Part shown: piece after piece, positions 42,590 to 51,617 of the stretch | Layout of the letters: each line of letters opens with the position of its first letter | Position numbering within the stretch: position 1 is the first letter of the stretch | NCBI RefSeq assembly: GCF_003319105.1 | Contig: NZ_QOHH01000005.1 | Coordinates: 186,001 to 250,000 of the forward strand | DNA: 64,000 nt | Source: Blastococcus sp. TF02-09 | GTDB lineage: Bacteria > Actinomycetota > Actinomycetes > Mycobacteriales > Geodermatophilaceae | Reading direction: 5' to 3' | The notes under the pieces: generated by a model | Databases searched by the model: none | What the model was told of the DNA's origin: nothing | Seen by the model: only the letters and a program-made list of their open reading frames with translations | Made by a program: the position numbers and the translations under genes

Positions 42590-44686
42590 TCAGCCCTCCG
42601 CCGACTCCCGCAGCACCGCGGCCCGGGAGTGCCAGGAGTACGGCAGCACCGACGCCCGCAGCTCGTCGGGCGCCTGCAGCGGGCCGAGCTCCAGGGAGTC
42701 CCGGACGGCCGCGGCGAACTCCGGGGCGCCCTTCGCCAGACGCACCCGGTCCAGGTAGCCGTCGAGCTCGGCGAACCAGGTGCTCACCACCGGCAGCCCC
42801 AGGGCCAGGTACTCCTTGAGCTTGATCGGGTTGGAGCGGTGGATCCAGGTCGAGTCGATCCACGGCATGATCGCCACGTCGAAGGCCGAGCCGTAGGCGG
42901 GGATCTCCTCGTACGCCTTGCGGCCGAGCCAGTGCACGTTGGGATAGGCCTCGAACCGGTCCATCGGGTACGTGGCGTCGCCGATCAGGACCAGGGAGAC
43001 GTCCGGGAGCTCGGCGGCGAGGTCCTCGAGCAGGTCGAAGTCGACGAGGTAGTCGTCCAGCGCCCCGAAGAACCCGACCCGGGGGCCGGGGATCGCCAGG
43101 ACGTCGGCCGGCTGCTCGGACCTCGGCCGCGGGCGGAAGTGGTCGGTGTCCACACCGTGGTCGATGAAGGCCGCGCGGTCGCCGGTGGACGCGCTCTCCT
43201 CCGCCATGAGCTCCCGGCTGACGTACAGCACGGAGTCGGAGTGGGCGAGGAGCTGCTCCTCCATGCCCTCCAGCGCCGCCCGGTCGCCCTCGGGGAACTC
43301 CGAGTGCCGGTCCGAGCGGTTGTAGACCAGCGCCGTCCGGCGCATCGGCGCGACGACGTCCCAGGCCGTGGGGATGGTCACCATGATCACCGGCGTGCGG
43401 ATGCCGAGCAGCAGGCAGACCAGCCGGACCTGCGCCCGCACGAACGCGGCGTTGATCGCCCGCGTCACCGAGGAGCCGTAGAAGGGCAGCGGCAGGGGCG
43501 ACATCACGTGGAAGCCGGGCAGGTCCGGGAGCGGTCGCCGAACCAGCTTCGCGACGCTGCGCAGCTTGCGCAGCACGCGGCGGGTGACGTGCGTGCTGCC
43601 GCGGCCCGGGGTCGGCATGCGCATGCCGATGCTGTTCACGACCAGGACGCGGCGGGTCTCCGCCATCGAGCGCATCAGCTGGAAGTCCGAGTGGGCGGTG
43701 TTGTGGTACCACCAGTCCTGGGCGGCGAAGCAGACCCAGGCGGGGCCGGACCCCTCGTCGGGACGGCGCGGCCAGCGCCGCATCCGGCTGAGCTCGCGCA
43801 GGGCCGCCCGGTGGGTGGCCCCGCCGGCGGACCCGCGCAGGGCGGCGCGCGACAGCTCGTTGAGCAGCACGCCCAGCCACATCCGGGCAGCCGCGGCGGG
43901 CCCGTGCAGCTCGCGCTGCATGCGCACGCGGTTGGTGACCGAGAGCGCCCACAGGTACGGCGAGGTCGACTGCTCCCCGCCGACGTGCACCGCCGACGCC
44001 TCCGGCTCGTACTGCACGGCGAAGCCGGCCGCGCCCGCCCGGAGCATGTACTCGGTCTCCTCGCTGTAGAGGAAGTAGCGCTCGTCGAGCAGGCCGATGG
44101 TCGCGATGCACTCGGCCGAGACCAGCCAGACCGCACCCGTGGCCCAGTCGACCTGCTGCTCGACCGCGTACGCGCACTCGTCGGAGACCAGCTCGCCCAG
44201 AGGCGCCCACCGGCCGGCGCGGAACCCGCCCAGCAGCGCCTCGCCCACGGCGCGCAACGCGGTGGGCCGGCGGCGCAGCGACAGCTGCAGCTCCCCGTCT
44301 GTGTCCAGCAGCCGCGGCACGGCGATGCCGGTGCCCGGAACGTCCAGCCGGCGGCGCAGCAGGTCGACCGCCCGGGCGTCGAGACGCACGTCGGGGTTGA
44401 GGATCAGGACGTCGTGGCCCGGTACCGCACCTAGACCGGCGTTGACGCCGGCGGCGAAGCCGCCGTTGGTGGGAAGGGCGACGACCCGGACCCCCGGCGC
44501 GCTCTCCGCGACGGCGAGCGTGCCGTCCGAGGACGCGTTGTCGACGACGACCACGGGAGCGCCGCCGAGCCCCGCCTCCGTCAGCGCGGCGTCCACCGAG
44601 CGCAGGCAGGCGGGCAGCACGCCGGCGCTGTTGAACGTCACGACGACGACGGCGAGCGGCGGCCGGGTGGGCCGGTCGTGCAGCAT
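42590..44686 (-). CDS. Two-domain glycosyltransferase (GT2 + GT-B)
   Basis: A 698-residue protein on the opposite strand to the main cluster. The first ~260 residues are a family 2 GT-A domain (VVVVTFNSAGVLPACLRSV, VVVDNASSDGT, LILNPDVRL, FLYSEETEY), most like rhamnosyl/galactofuranosyl transferases. From about residue 310 to 690 there is a GT-B domain with VLYVSRELMAEES, IPGPRVGFFGALDDYLVD, LVLIGDAT and IKLKEYLALGLPVVSTW. Two different sugars or linkages could be added in series. The ATG at 44686 is 3 bases from the preceding gene's stop, with GGGAG as ribosome site. It converges on the polymerase gene, 33 bases away. Confidence 0.88.
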   Translation of the reverse strand: MLHDRPTRPPLAVVVVTFNSAGVLPACLRSVDAALTEAGLGGAPVVVVDNASSDGTLAVAESAPGVRVVALPTNGGFAAGVNAGLGAVPGHDVLILNPDVRLDARAVDLLRRRLDVPGTGIAVPRLLDTDGELQLSLRRRPTALRAVGEALLGGFRAGRWAPLGELVSDECAYAVEQQVDWATGAVWLVSAECIATIGLLDERYFLYSEETEYMLRAGAAGFAVQYEPEASAVHVGGEQSTSPYLWALSVTNRVRMQRELHGPAAAARMWLGVLLNELSRAALRGSAGGATHRAALRELSRMRRWPRRPDEGSGPAWVCFAAQDWWYHNTAHSDFQLMRSMAETRRVLVVNSIGMRMPTPGRGSTHVTRRVLRKLRSVAKLVRRPLPDLPGFHVMSPLPLPFYGSSVTRAINAAFVRAQVRLVCLLLGIRTPVIMVTIPTAWDVVAPMRRTALVYNRSDRHSEFPEGDRAALEGMEEQLLAHSDSVLYVSRELMAEESASTGDRAAFIDHGVDTDHFRPRPRSEQPADVLAIPGPRVGFFGALDDYLVDFDLLEDLAAELPDVSLVLIGDATYPMDRFEAYPNVHWLGRKAYEEIPAYGSAFDVAIMPWIDSTWIHRSNPIKLKEYLALGLPVVSTWFAELDGYLDRVRLAKGAPEFAAAVRDSLELGPLQAPDELRASVLPYSWHSRAAVLRESAEG

Positions 44687-44689
44687 CGG

Positions 44690-45655
44690 TCAGGCTCCCT
44701 GTGCGGTCCGCGGCAGCGGTGGCGCGTCGTCGGGGACGCGGACGGTGACCGGCCGCGGCTTCGCGGAGGCCAGGGCGCGCACGGGGCTCGGCTGCCGGAC
44801 CGGGCCGAGGCGCTCGATGCTCGTCTGGACGGGAACCGGCGGCAGTCCGGCGCGCAGGACGAGCGCGGGGCGGGTGGCCTGCGTCGCGCCGCCCAGCCGG
44901 CCCAGGGCGGCCCGGCCCAGCAGGGCGAGCGCGAACGGCAGGTCGTGCGCCAGGTACCGGCGGGCGAGCCGGCGCGGCTCCTGGGCCAGCCGGAACAGCC
45001 ACTCGGCGCCGGTCCGCTGGAGGACGACGGGGGCGCGCCGGAACTGCCCCGCGGCGAACGGGATCCCGGCCCCGCAGCCCAGCATCCACGCGTCCGGGAG
45101 GACCTTTCGCAGCCGGGTGATCAGGTGCTCCTGCTTGGGGAACCCGAGACCGACGAGGACGAGGTCGGGTCGTGCCCGGCGCGCCCGCCGGACGACCTCG
45201 GCCAGCTGCTCGGGGTCCTTCTCGAAGCCGAAGGGCGGGGAGTCGGTCCCGGCCACCCGCAGCCCGGGGAAGCGGTTGCTCAGCGCGGCACCGGCCGCCT
45301 CCGGGACGCCGGGATCACCGCCGATGATGTAGACCGAGCGCCCGGAGGCAGCCGCCGCCTCGGCGAGCGTCCACACGAGCGAGGCGCCGGTCACGCGCTC
45401 GGGCAGCGGGTGGCCGGACATCCGGGCGGCCCAGGCCACCGGCATGCCGTCGGCGACGACGATGTCGGAGTGGGACACCAGTTCCGCCAGGGCGCTGTCG
45501 CGGGTGGTCGCCCGGAGGATGTCGATGTTCACCGTGGCGATGCTGCCGCCGGCTCCCATCCGCCAGGCCTCGCGCACGCGTGCCGCGACGTCTTCTTCCC
45601 GGACTGCCATCACCGAGAACGGTCCGACGGACACGTACTCCTCAGCGCTGCGCAT
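44690..45655 (-). CDS. WecG/TagA/CpsF-family glycosyltransferase
   Basis: A 321-residue membrane-associated GT26-family enzyme, which in known cases transfers N-acetylmannosamine or its uronic acid to a lipid-linked GlcNAc. Family features: ATVNIDILRATTRD, SDIVVADGMPVAWAARMSG, YIIGGDPGVPE and LVLVGLGFPKQEHLI. The C-terminal 90 residues are an extra Arg/Pro-rich tail. ATG at 45655 has GGGGGA 5 bases before it; the alternative GTG at 45691 has none. The family fits the N-acylated amino sugars expected from genes 30075-34767. It leads the minus-strand pair with the GT2/GT-B protein. Confidence 0.9.
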   Translation of the reverse strand: MRSAEEYVSVGPFSVMAVREEDVAARVREAWRMGAGGSIATVNIDILRATTRDSALAELVSHSDIVVADGMPVAWAARMSGHPLPERVTGASLVWTLAEAAAASGRSVYIIGGDPGVPEAAGAALSNRFPGLRVAGTDSPPFGFEKDPEQLAEVVRRARRARPDLVLVGLGFPKQEHLITRLRKVLPDAWMLGCGAGIPFAAGQFRRAPVVLQRTGAEWLFRLAQEPRRLARRYLAHDLPFALALLGRAALGRLGGATQATRPALVLRAGLPPVPVQTSIERLGPVRQPSPVRALASAKPRPVTVRVPDDAPPLPRTAQGA

Positions 45656-46043
45656 CGACTTCCCCCAGTCTTCGGCGCCGAGCCACGTCACCTCCGTCGC
45701 TGCTCACGCAACGTCATGAGGTGCGCCCGCGGACCGGGTCCGGGGAGGTGCGGCACGGGGTCGGCGTCGGACGCCGAGACAGTGCCGGTCGTCGTGAATC
45801 GGTGCAGGTAGAGCCTGCGATCCGCGGGGACGGGCGTCGAGGGAATCGGCTCGTGCACTACCCGAAGGGGGCAGGCCGTGTCCGGCGGACGGGGTGGGCG
45901 GGCCCGGCTCCTCACGGACAGTGATCTCCGTGACGTCGGTCGCCGCCCCCGGCAACCGTCGTGGGTGACGACTAACCTGGAGAGGGCCCCCCGCGCACCC
46001 GGCGCGACGCGTGCGGCCACCCGACTCCAGGAGTGTTCGACCC
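45656..46043. promoter_or_regulatory. Divergent control region between wecG-like gene and mfd
   Basis: A 388-base non-coding stretch holding both promoters. It contains a 7-bp inverted repeat with 8-base spacer at 45911-45932 (TCACGGA / TCCGTGA), a GCAGG-TAGAG-CCTGC small hairpin at 45804-45818, and TAACCT at about 45973-45978 as a likely mfd -10 box. No RNA gene or small ORF with good coding bias is seen. Confidence 0.45.
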
Positions 46044-49000
46044 GTGACTCTGCGCGGCGTGCTCGACGTCGTCCTCACCGATCCCGGCATGGCCCGCGTC
46101 GTGGCGGCGGCGGGGAGTGCGGAGCTGGCCGTCACCGCGTCGCCGCCCGTGCAGCCCCTGGTGGCCGCCGTCCTCGCGGCTGCGCGCCCGGGCGCCGGCG
46201 TGCCGGTGCTGCTGGTGACGGCGGGGGAGCGGGACGCCGACGTCGCGGCCGACCTGCTGCGCTGCTTCCTGCCCGGGCAGCGCGTCGCCACGTTCCCCGC
46301 CTGGGAGACGCTGCCGCACGAGCGGCTGAGCCCCCGCGCCGACACGGTCGGCCGCCGCCTGGCGGTGCTGCGCGACCTGGCCCACCCGGGCGAGAACGGG
46401 ACCATCGACGTCCTGGTCGCCCCGGTGCGCAGCGTCCTCCAGCCCCTGGCGCCGGGGCTGGGCGACCTGGTCCCGGTGGAGCTGAGGCCCGGCGACACCG
46501 CCGACCTCGACGACGTCGCCCGCGCGCTCGCCGACGCCGCCTACACCCGGGTGGAGCTGGTCGAGAAACGCGGCGAGTTCGCCGTCCGCGGCGGCCTGCT
46601 CGACGTCTTCCCGCCCACCGAGCCGCACCCGGTGCGCGTGGAGTTCTGGGGCGACGAGGTCGACGAGCTGCGCTACTTCTCCGCCGCCGACCAGCGCTCC
46701 CTCGACGAGCGCCCCGACCGGCTGTGGGCTCCGCCGTGCCGCGAGCTGCTGCTCACCGACGAGGTGCGCGCCCGCGCCGCCGCGCTCGCCGTCGAGCACC
46801 CGGGCCTCATCGAGGTGCTGGGCAAGCTGGCCGAGGGCATCGCCGTCGAGGGGATGGAGTCGCTGACGCCCGCGCTCATCGGCGACGAGGCGATGCAGTT
46901 GCTCACCGACCTGCTGCCCGCCGGCACCCACGTGCTGGTGGCCGACCCCGAGCGCGTGCGCAGCCGCTCGGCGGACCTGGTGCGCACCGCCGAGGAGTTC
47001 CTCGCCGCCTCGTGGGCGACCGCCGCGGAGGCCGGCGAGGCTCCCCTGGACCTGGGCGCCTCCTCCTTCCGCGACCTCGCCGACGTCAAGGCCGCCGCAC
47101 GGGGCCGCGGGCTCCCGTGGTGGACCACGGGGTCGTTCACCGTGCAGGCCGAGGACGACGAGCAGCAGGTCACCCTGGACGCGACGATCGTCGACCGGTT
47201 CGCAGGTGACGTGCCGAAGGCGATCGAGACGATGCGCGGCTGGCAGCGCGACGGGTGGCGCGTCGTCGTCACCTTCGCCGGTCCCGGACCCGCGCAGCGC
47301 GCCGCCGACCAGTTCGCGCAAGCCCAGCTCGGGGCGAGGCTGGTGCCGGGCCTCGAGACGGCGCCGGAGCCGCGGCTCGCCTCGGTCACCCAGGGGAACC
47401 TGGAGGCGGGCTTCGCGTTCCCCGGCATCGGCCTGGCGCTGCTCACCGAGCACGACCTGACCGGCCAGCGCGGCACCTCGATGCGCGACGCGGTGAAGAT
47501 GCCCGCGCGCCGGCGCAACGCCGTCGACCTGGTGCAGCTGCAGCCCGGCGACCTCGTCGTCCACGAGCAGCACGGCATCGGCCGCTACATCGAGATGATC
47601 AGCCGCACCGTCAACGGCGGGCAGCGCGACTACCTGATCGTCGAGTACGCGGCCTCCCGCCGGAACCAGCCGCCGGACCGGCTGTTCGTGCCGACGGACT
47701 CCCTCGACCAGCTCACCCGCTACGTCGGGGGCGAGGCGCCGGCGCTGTCCAAGCTCGGCGGCGCGGACTGGAAGAACACCAAGAGCAAGGCCCGCAAGGC
47801 GGTCAAGCAGATCGCCGGCGAGCTCATCCGGCTGTATTCCGCCCGCATGGCGACGACGGGGCACGCCTTCGGCCCCGACACCGTCTGGCAGCGCGAGCTC
47901 GAGGACGCCTTCCCGTTCCAGGAGACGCCCGACCAGCTGGCCGCCATCGACGAGGTGAAGGCCGACATGGAGCAGACGGTCCCGATGGACCGGATCATCT
48001 GCGGTGACGTCGGCTACGGGAAGACCGAGATCGCGGTGCGGGCGGCGTTCAAGGCGGTGCAGGACGGCAAGCAGGTCGCCGTCCTGGTGCCGACGACGCT
48101 GCTGGCCAACCAGCACTTCAAGACCTTCTCCGAGCGGGTCGCGCAGTTCCCGGTGACGGTCAAGGTGCTCTCCCGGTTCCAGACCGACAGGGAGACCACC
48201 GAGATCCTGCGCGAGCTGGCCGCCGGGGAGATCGACATCCTGGTGGGCACCCACCGGCTGCTGCAGCCCACGACCCGGTGGAAGGACCTCGGCCTGGTCA
48301 TCGTGGACGAGGAGCAGCGCTTCGGGGTCGAGCACAAGGAGTACCTGAAGACGATGCGGACGGCGGTCGACGTCCTGTCGATGTCGGCCACCCCGATCCC
48401 GCGCACGCTGGAGATGAGCCTGACCGGCATCCGCGAGATGTCGACGATCCTCACCCCGCCCGAGGAGCGGCACCCGGTGCTCACCTACGTGGGCGCCTGG
48501 GCGGACAAGCAGATGGCTGCCGCGATCCGCCGCGAGCTGCTGCGCGACGGCCAGGTCTTCGTCATCCACAACCGGGTGCAGTCGATCGACAAGGCCGCGG
48601 CGAAGATCCGGGCGCTCGTGCCCGAGGCCCGCGTCGCCGTCGGCCACGGGCAGATGAAGGAGCACGAGCTCGAGCGGATCATGGTCGGCTTCTGGGAGAA
48701 GGAGTACGACGTCCTGGTCGCCACGACCATCGTCGAATCCGGCCTGGACATCCCGAACGCCAACACCCTGATCGTCGACCGGGCCGACACCTTCGGCCTC
48801 TCCCAGCTGCACCAGATCCGCGGGCGCGTGGGCCGTGGCCGGGAGCGGGCCTACGCCTACTTCACCTACGACCCGTCGAGGACGCTCACCGAGACCTCGG
48901 TCGACCGGCTGACCACCATCGCCAATAACACCGACCTCGGGGCCGGCATGGCGGTGGCGATGAAGGACCTGGAGATCCGCGGGTCGGGCAACCTGCTCGG

Positions 49001-49592
49001 CGGCGAGCAGTCCGGGCACATCGCCGGCGTCGGCTTCGACCTCTACGTCCGGCTGGTCGGCGAGGCGGTCGCCGACTACCGCGCGCAGGTCACCGGCGAG
49101 GAGGCCCCGGCCGAGCCGGTCGAGGTCCGCGTCGACCTGCCCATCGACGCCCACCTGCCGCACGACTACGTGCCCGGCGAGCGGCTGCGCATGGAGGCCT
49201 ACCGCAAGGTCGCGTCGGTCCAGGACGAGGACCAGGCGCAGGCGGTGCTCGACGAGCTCACCGACCGGTACGGCGCCCCGCCGGCCCCGGTCCTCAACCT
49301 GCTGGCCGTCGCCCGGTTCCGGGTGGCGATGCGCGCGCTCGGCATCACCGAGGTGTCGCTGCAGGGCCGCGCCATCCGGATCAGCCCGGTGGTGCTGCCG
49401 GAGTCCAAGCAGATGCGGCTGGCCCGGCTCGCCGAGGGGGCGTCCTACAAGGCGGCGGTGGAGACCATCGCGCTGAAGATGCCGGTCGGCCCCGACCGGC
49501 GGACGCCGCTGCGCGACATCGCGCTGCTGGAGAACCTGCGGGCCACGCTGACCGCCGTCCTCGACCAGCCCGTGGCGGCGGCCGCCTCCTGA
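46044..49592 (+). CDS. mfd: Transcription-repair coupling factor
   Basis: A 1,182-residue ATP-dependent DNA translocase that removes stalled RNA polymerase and brings in UvrABC for template-strand repair. The N-terminal UvrB-homologous part (about 1-330) has FPAWETLPHERLSP, which is the UvrA-contact region. The RNA-polymerase-interacting domain begins near residue 500 (DLVVHEQHGIGRY). The RecG-like motor has Walker A GDVGYGKTE near 654, DEEQ at about 755, the SATPIPRTLEMSL motif and QIRGRVGRG. The C-terminal TRCF domain closes the protein. GTG at 46044 follows AGGAG at 46028, spaced somewhat widely. mazG and a lipoprotein gene follow. Confidence 0.97.
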   Translation: MTLRGVLDVVLTDPGMARVVAAAGSAELAVTASPPVQPLVAAVLAAARPGAGVPVLLVTAGERDADVAADLLRCFLPGQRVATFPAWETLPHERLSPRADTVGRRLAVLRDLAHPGENGTIDVLVAPVRSVLQPLAPGLGDLVPVELRPGDTADLDDVARALADAAYTRVELVEKRGEFAVRGGLLDVFPPTEPHPVRVEFWGDEVDELRYFSAADQRSLDERPDRLWAPPCRELLLTDEVRARAAALAVEHPGLIEVLGKLAEGIAVEGMESLTPALIGDEAMQLLTDLLPAGTHVLVADPERVRSRSADLVRTAEEFLAASWATAAEAGEAPLDLGASSFRDLADVKAAARGRGLPWWTTGSFTVQAEDDEQQVTLDATIVDRFAGDVPKAIETMRGWQRDGWRVVVTFAGPGPAQRAADQFAQAQLGARLVPGLETAPEPRLASVTQGNLEAGFAFPGIGLALLTEHDLTGQRGTSMRDAVKMPARRRNAVDLVQLQPGDLVVHEQHGIGRYIEMISRTVNGGQRDYLIVEYAASRRNQPPDRLFVPTDSLDQLTRYVGGEAPALSKLGGADWKNTKSKARKAVKQIAGELIRLYSARMATTGHAFGPDTVWQRELEDAFPFQETPDQLAAIDEVKADMEQTVPMDRIICGDVGYGKTEIAVRAAFKAVQDGKQVAVLVPTTLLANQHFKTFSERVAQFPVTVKVLSRFQTDRETTEILRELAAGEIDILVGTHRLLQPTTRWKDLGLVIVDEEQRFGVEHKEYLKTMRTAVDVLSMSATPIPRTLEMSLTGIREMSTILTPPEERHPVLTYVGAWADKQMAAAIRRELLRDGQVFVIHNRVQSIDKAAAKIRALVPEARVAVGHGQMKEHELERIMVGFWEKEYDVLVATTIVESGLDIPNANTLIVDRADTFGLSQLHQIRGRVGRGRERAYAYFTYDPSRTLTETSVDRLTTIANNTDLGAGMAVAMKDLEIRGSGNLLGGEQSGHIAGVGFDLYVRLVGEAVADYRAQVTGEEAPAEPVEVRVDLPIDAHLPHDYVPGERLRMEAYRKVASVQDEDQAQAVLDELTDRYGAPPAPVLNLLAVARFRVAMRALGITEVSLQGRAIRISPVVLPESKQMRLARLAEGASYKAAVETIALKMPVGPDRRTPLRDIALLENLRATLTAVLDQPVAAAAS

Positions 49593-49608
49593 GGGCGGCC
49601 GGCCGCCC
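49593..49608 (+). repeat. Perfect palindrome just after mfd
   Basis: GGGCGGCCGGCCGCCC begins 1 base after the mfd stop. It can form only a 6-bp stem with a 4-base loop and may be a weak terminator. Confidence 0.35.
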
Positions 49609-49628
49609 GGGTGTGGGAGTCTCCGGGC

Positions 49629-50612
49629 GTGCTGATGACTCGCGCTCCCCGGGTGGTGGCCGCCGCGATCCTGCTCGCCCTCGCGCTGTCCGCGTGCCGC
49701 AGCTCCCCGGACGTCGCCGCGTACGTGGGCGACGCCCGGGTGACCGTCGCCGAGCTGGAGCGGGCGGTCGACGAGCGGCTGCGCGACGACGACATCGCGC
49801 AGTTCGCGGCAGCCGACCCGGCCGGCTACACCCGGCAGGTGCTGGGCTACCTCGTCGACCGGGAGCTGGTGGCGGCGGTCGCCGAAAAGTACGACGTGGC
49901 CGTGGGCGACGACGCGGTGCAGGCCCGCATCGAGGAGCTCATCGGCGACCAGGACGCGGACGACGCCTACGCCGAGCTCGCGCAGCAGGGCATCAGCCGG
50001 GCCGACGTCACCGAGAACATCCGCCAGCAGCTCGTCCTGGCCGAGCTCGGGGAGATCGAGGCTCCGGACGAGGAGGAGCTGCGCGAGCGCTACGACGAGA
50101 TGCGCGACGACCTCGCCGGACTGGAGTTCGGCGTCATCACCGCGCCCGACCAGGCCCAGGCGGAGGCGGTGCTCGCGGAGCTCACCGCGGACCCGGCGGC
50201 GTACCCGGCGGTGGCGGCCCGGTACGAGGGTTCCGCCACGCTGCCGGAGCTCGTCCGCGGCGACCCCGGCGAGATCGTGCCGGTGCTGGCCGAGCAGCTC
50301 GAGGCGGCACCCCCGGGCAGCGGGTTCGTGCAGCCGCTCGAGGCGGCCGGCGGCGTCGTGGTCGGCTTCAGCAACGGTGAGGTGACGCCGAGCTTCGAGC
50401 AGGCCCGCCCCGAGCTCGAGGCGCAGGCGGAGGCCGACGCGCAGGAGGAGGTCGCCGCCCGGGTGGCCGAGGTCCGTGACGACGTCGACGTCAGGGTGAA
50501 CCCGCGCTACGGCGTCCTCGACGACGACGGGCAGCTGGTGCCCGGTGGGGACGGGGTGGTCGAGCTCCTCGACGGCCCGGAGGACGCGTCCGGGAGCGCT
50601 CCCGGAGACTGA
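49629..50612 (+). CDS. SurA-like peptidyl-prolyl isomerase-type lipoprotein
   Basis: A 327-residue predicted lipoprotein. The signal peptide ends in LALSAC with the lipid-bearing Cys at residue 23, so it should sit on the outside of the cytoplasmic membrane. The next 130 residues match the SurA N-terminal chaperone helices (AAYVGDARVTVAELERAV, YLVDRELVAAVAEKY). A shortened parvulin-like segment follows (about 165-265; GSGFVQPLEAAGGVVVGF), whose active-site residues I cannot confirm. The last third is very acidic. GTG at 49629 is preferred over ATG at 49635 because of the GGGAG spacing. Its place between mfd and mazG is conserved in actinobacteria. Confidence 0.82.
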   Translation: MLMTRAPRVVAAAILLALALSACRSSPDVAAYVGDARVTVAELERAVDERLRDDDIAQFAAADPAGYTRQVLGYLVDRELVAAVAEKYDVAVGDDAVQARIEELIGDQDADDAYAELAQQGISRADVTENIRQQLVLAELGEIEAPDEEELRERYDEMRDDLAGLEFGVITAPDQAQAEAVLAELTADPAAYPAVAARYEGSATLPELVRGDPGEIVPVLAEQLEAAPPGSGFVQPLEAAGGVVVGFSNGEVTPSFEQARPELEAQAEADAQEEVAARVAEVRDDVDVRVNPRYGVLDDDGQLVPGGDGVVELLDGPEDASGSAPGD

Positions 50613-50616
50613 GCAG

Positions 50617-51531
50617 GTGCCCGTCGCCCTCGCCGTCGTCGTCAGCCCCCGTCTGCCCGGACTGCTCGGCCCCGCGGCCTGGCGGGCGATCGGGGAACGG
50701 CCGGTGGTCGCCCTGCCCGGTGCGGCCGGAACGGCGTCGGTGCTCCGCGCCGAGGGGTGGCACGTCGACGAGGTCGCCGACCTCGCCGCCGCGCAGGCCC
50801 ACCCCGACGCCGTCGTCCTGCTGACCGACGGGGCGGCGGAGCTGCCCGGCGTCGAGGTCGTCCAGGGCGCCCCGGAGCCGGTCGGCGCCCGCCTGCTCGA
50901 CGTCGTCCGCGTGATGGACCGGCTGCGCTCGCCCGGCGGCTGCCCCTGGGACGCCGAGCAGACCCACTCCTCGCTGCGCGGCTACCTGCTCGAGGAGGCG
51001 CACGAGGCCTACGACGCGATCGTCGACGACGACCCGGTGGCGATGCGCGAGGAGCTGGGCGACGTGCTGCTGCAGGTCGTCTTCCACGCGCGGGTGGCCG
51101 CCGAGGCCGCGCCCGAGCGCCGGTTCGACGTCGACGGCGTGGCCGGTGACCTCGTCGACAAGCTGGTGCGGCGGCACCCGCACGTGTTCGGCGACGCCGG
51201 CCCGCGGGACGTCGCGGAGGTCGAGGCGGGCTGGGACGAGATCAAGCAGCAGGAGAAGCAGCGGCGCTCGCCGACCGAGGGCGTGTCCCGGTCGCAGCCG
51301 GCCGCCTCGTGGGGCGCGGCCCTCGTCCGGCGGGCCGGGCGCGCGGGGCTGCCCACGCCGGAGGCGGCCGCCCTCGCCGTCGACAGCCCGGAGGCGCTCG
51401 GCGAGCAGCTGCTGGGTGTCGTCACCGCGGCGCAGGCGCGCGGCTGGGACGTCGAGGACGCGCTGCGCGAGGCGGTGCGCCGCTACGCCGGGGAGCTGGA
51501 CGCGGCGGCGGAGGGCCGCGCCGGGTCCTGA
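50617..51531 (+). CDS. mazG: Nucleoside triphosphate pyrophosphohydrolase MazG
   Basis: A 304-residue cytoplasmic enzyme that hydrolyses abnormal or excess NTPs to NMP and pyrophosphate. After an actinobacterial N-terminal extension (about 1-100), the MazG motif GCPWDAEQTHSSLRGYLLEE appears near residue 110, with the acidic EExxE...ExxD helix pair in LLEEAHEAYDAI and EELGDVLLQVVFHA. A partial second domain follows. GTG at 50617 lies 5 bases after the lipoprotein stop with a GGAG site. Confidence 0.93.
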   Translation: MPVALAVVVSPRLPGLLGPAAWRAIGERPVVALPGAAGTASVLRAEGWHVDEVADLAAAQAHPDAVVLLTDGAAELPGVEVVQGAPEPVGARLLDVVRVMDRLRSPGGCPWDAEQTHSSLRGYLLEEAHEAYDAIVDDDPVAMREELGDVLLQVVFHARVAAEAAPERRFDVDGVAGDLVDKLVRRHPHVFGDAGPRDVAEVEAGWDEIKQQEKQRRSPTEGVSRSQPAASWGAALVRRAGRAGLPTPEAAALAVDSPEALGEQLLGVVTAAQARGWDVEDALREAVRRYAGELDAAAEGRAGS

Positions 51532-51573
51532 TCCACCACACGCTCGTGGCGTCCTCGCACTGTGGATTCACGC

Positions 51574-51602
51574 TGGTCAGCGGATCGCTCGTCCGGTACT
51601 AT
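51574..51602 (+). promoter_or_regulatory. Promoter of the HNH gene, probably leaderless
   Basis: TGGTCA (51574-51579) and TACTAT (51597-51602) have a 17-base spacer. The start ATG is 8 bases after the -10 and there is no ribosome site, so transcription and translation probably start together. Confidence 0.65.
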
Positions 51603-51617
51603 CGAACACATGTTCGA
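51602..51617. promoter_or_regulatory. Perfect SOS (LexA) box
   Basis: TCGAACACATGTTCGA is a full palindrome and fits the TCGAAC-N4-GTTCGA LexA consensus of mycobacteria and relatives. It overlaps the last base of the -10 and the start codon of the HNH gene, so bound LexA would block transcription directly. Confidence 0.85.

Noticed and set aside
17150-45655. A prophage or integrative element carrying the polysaccharide genes
   Set aside because: No integrase, transposase, att-like repeat or tRNA at the edges was seen; composition is the same as the flanks.
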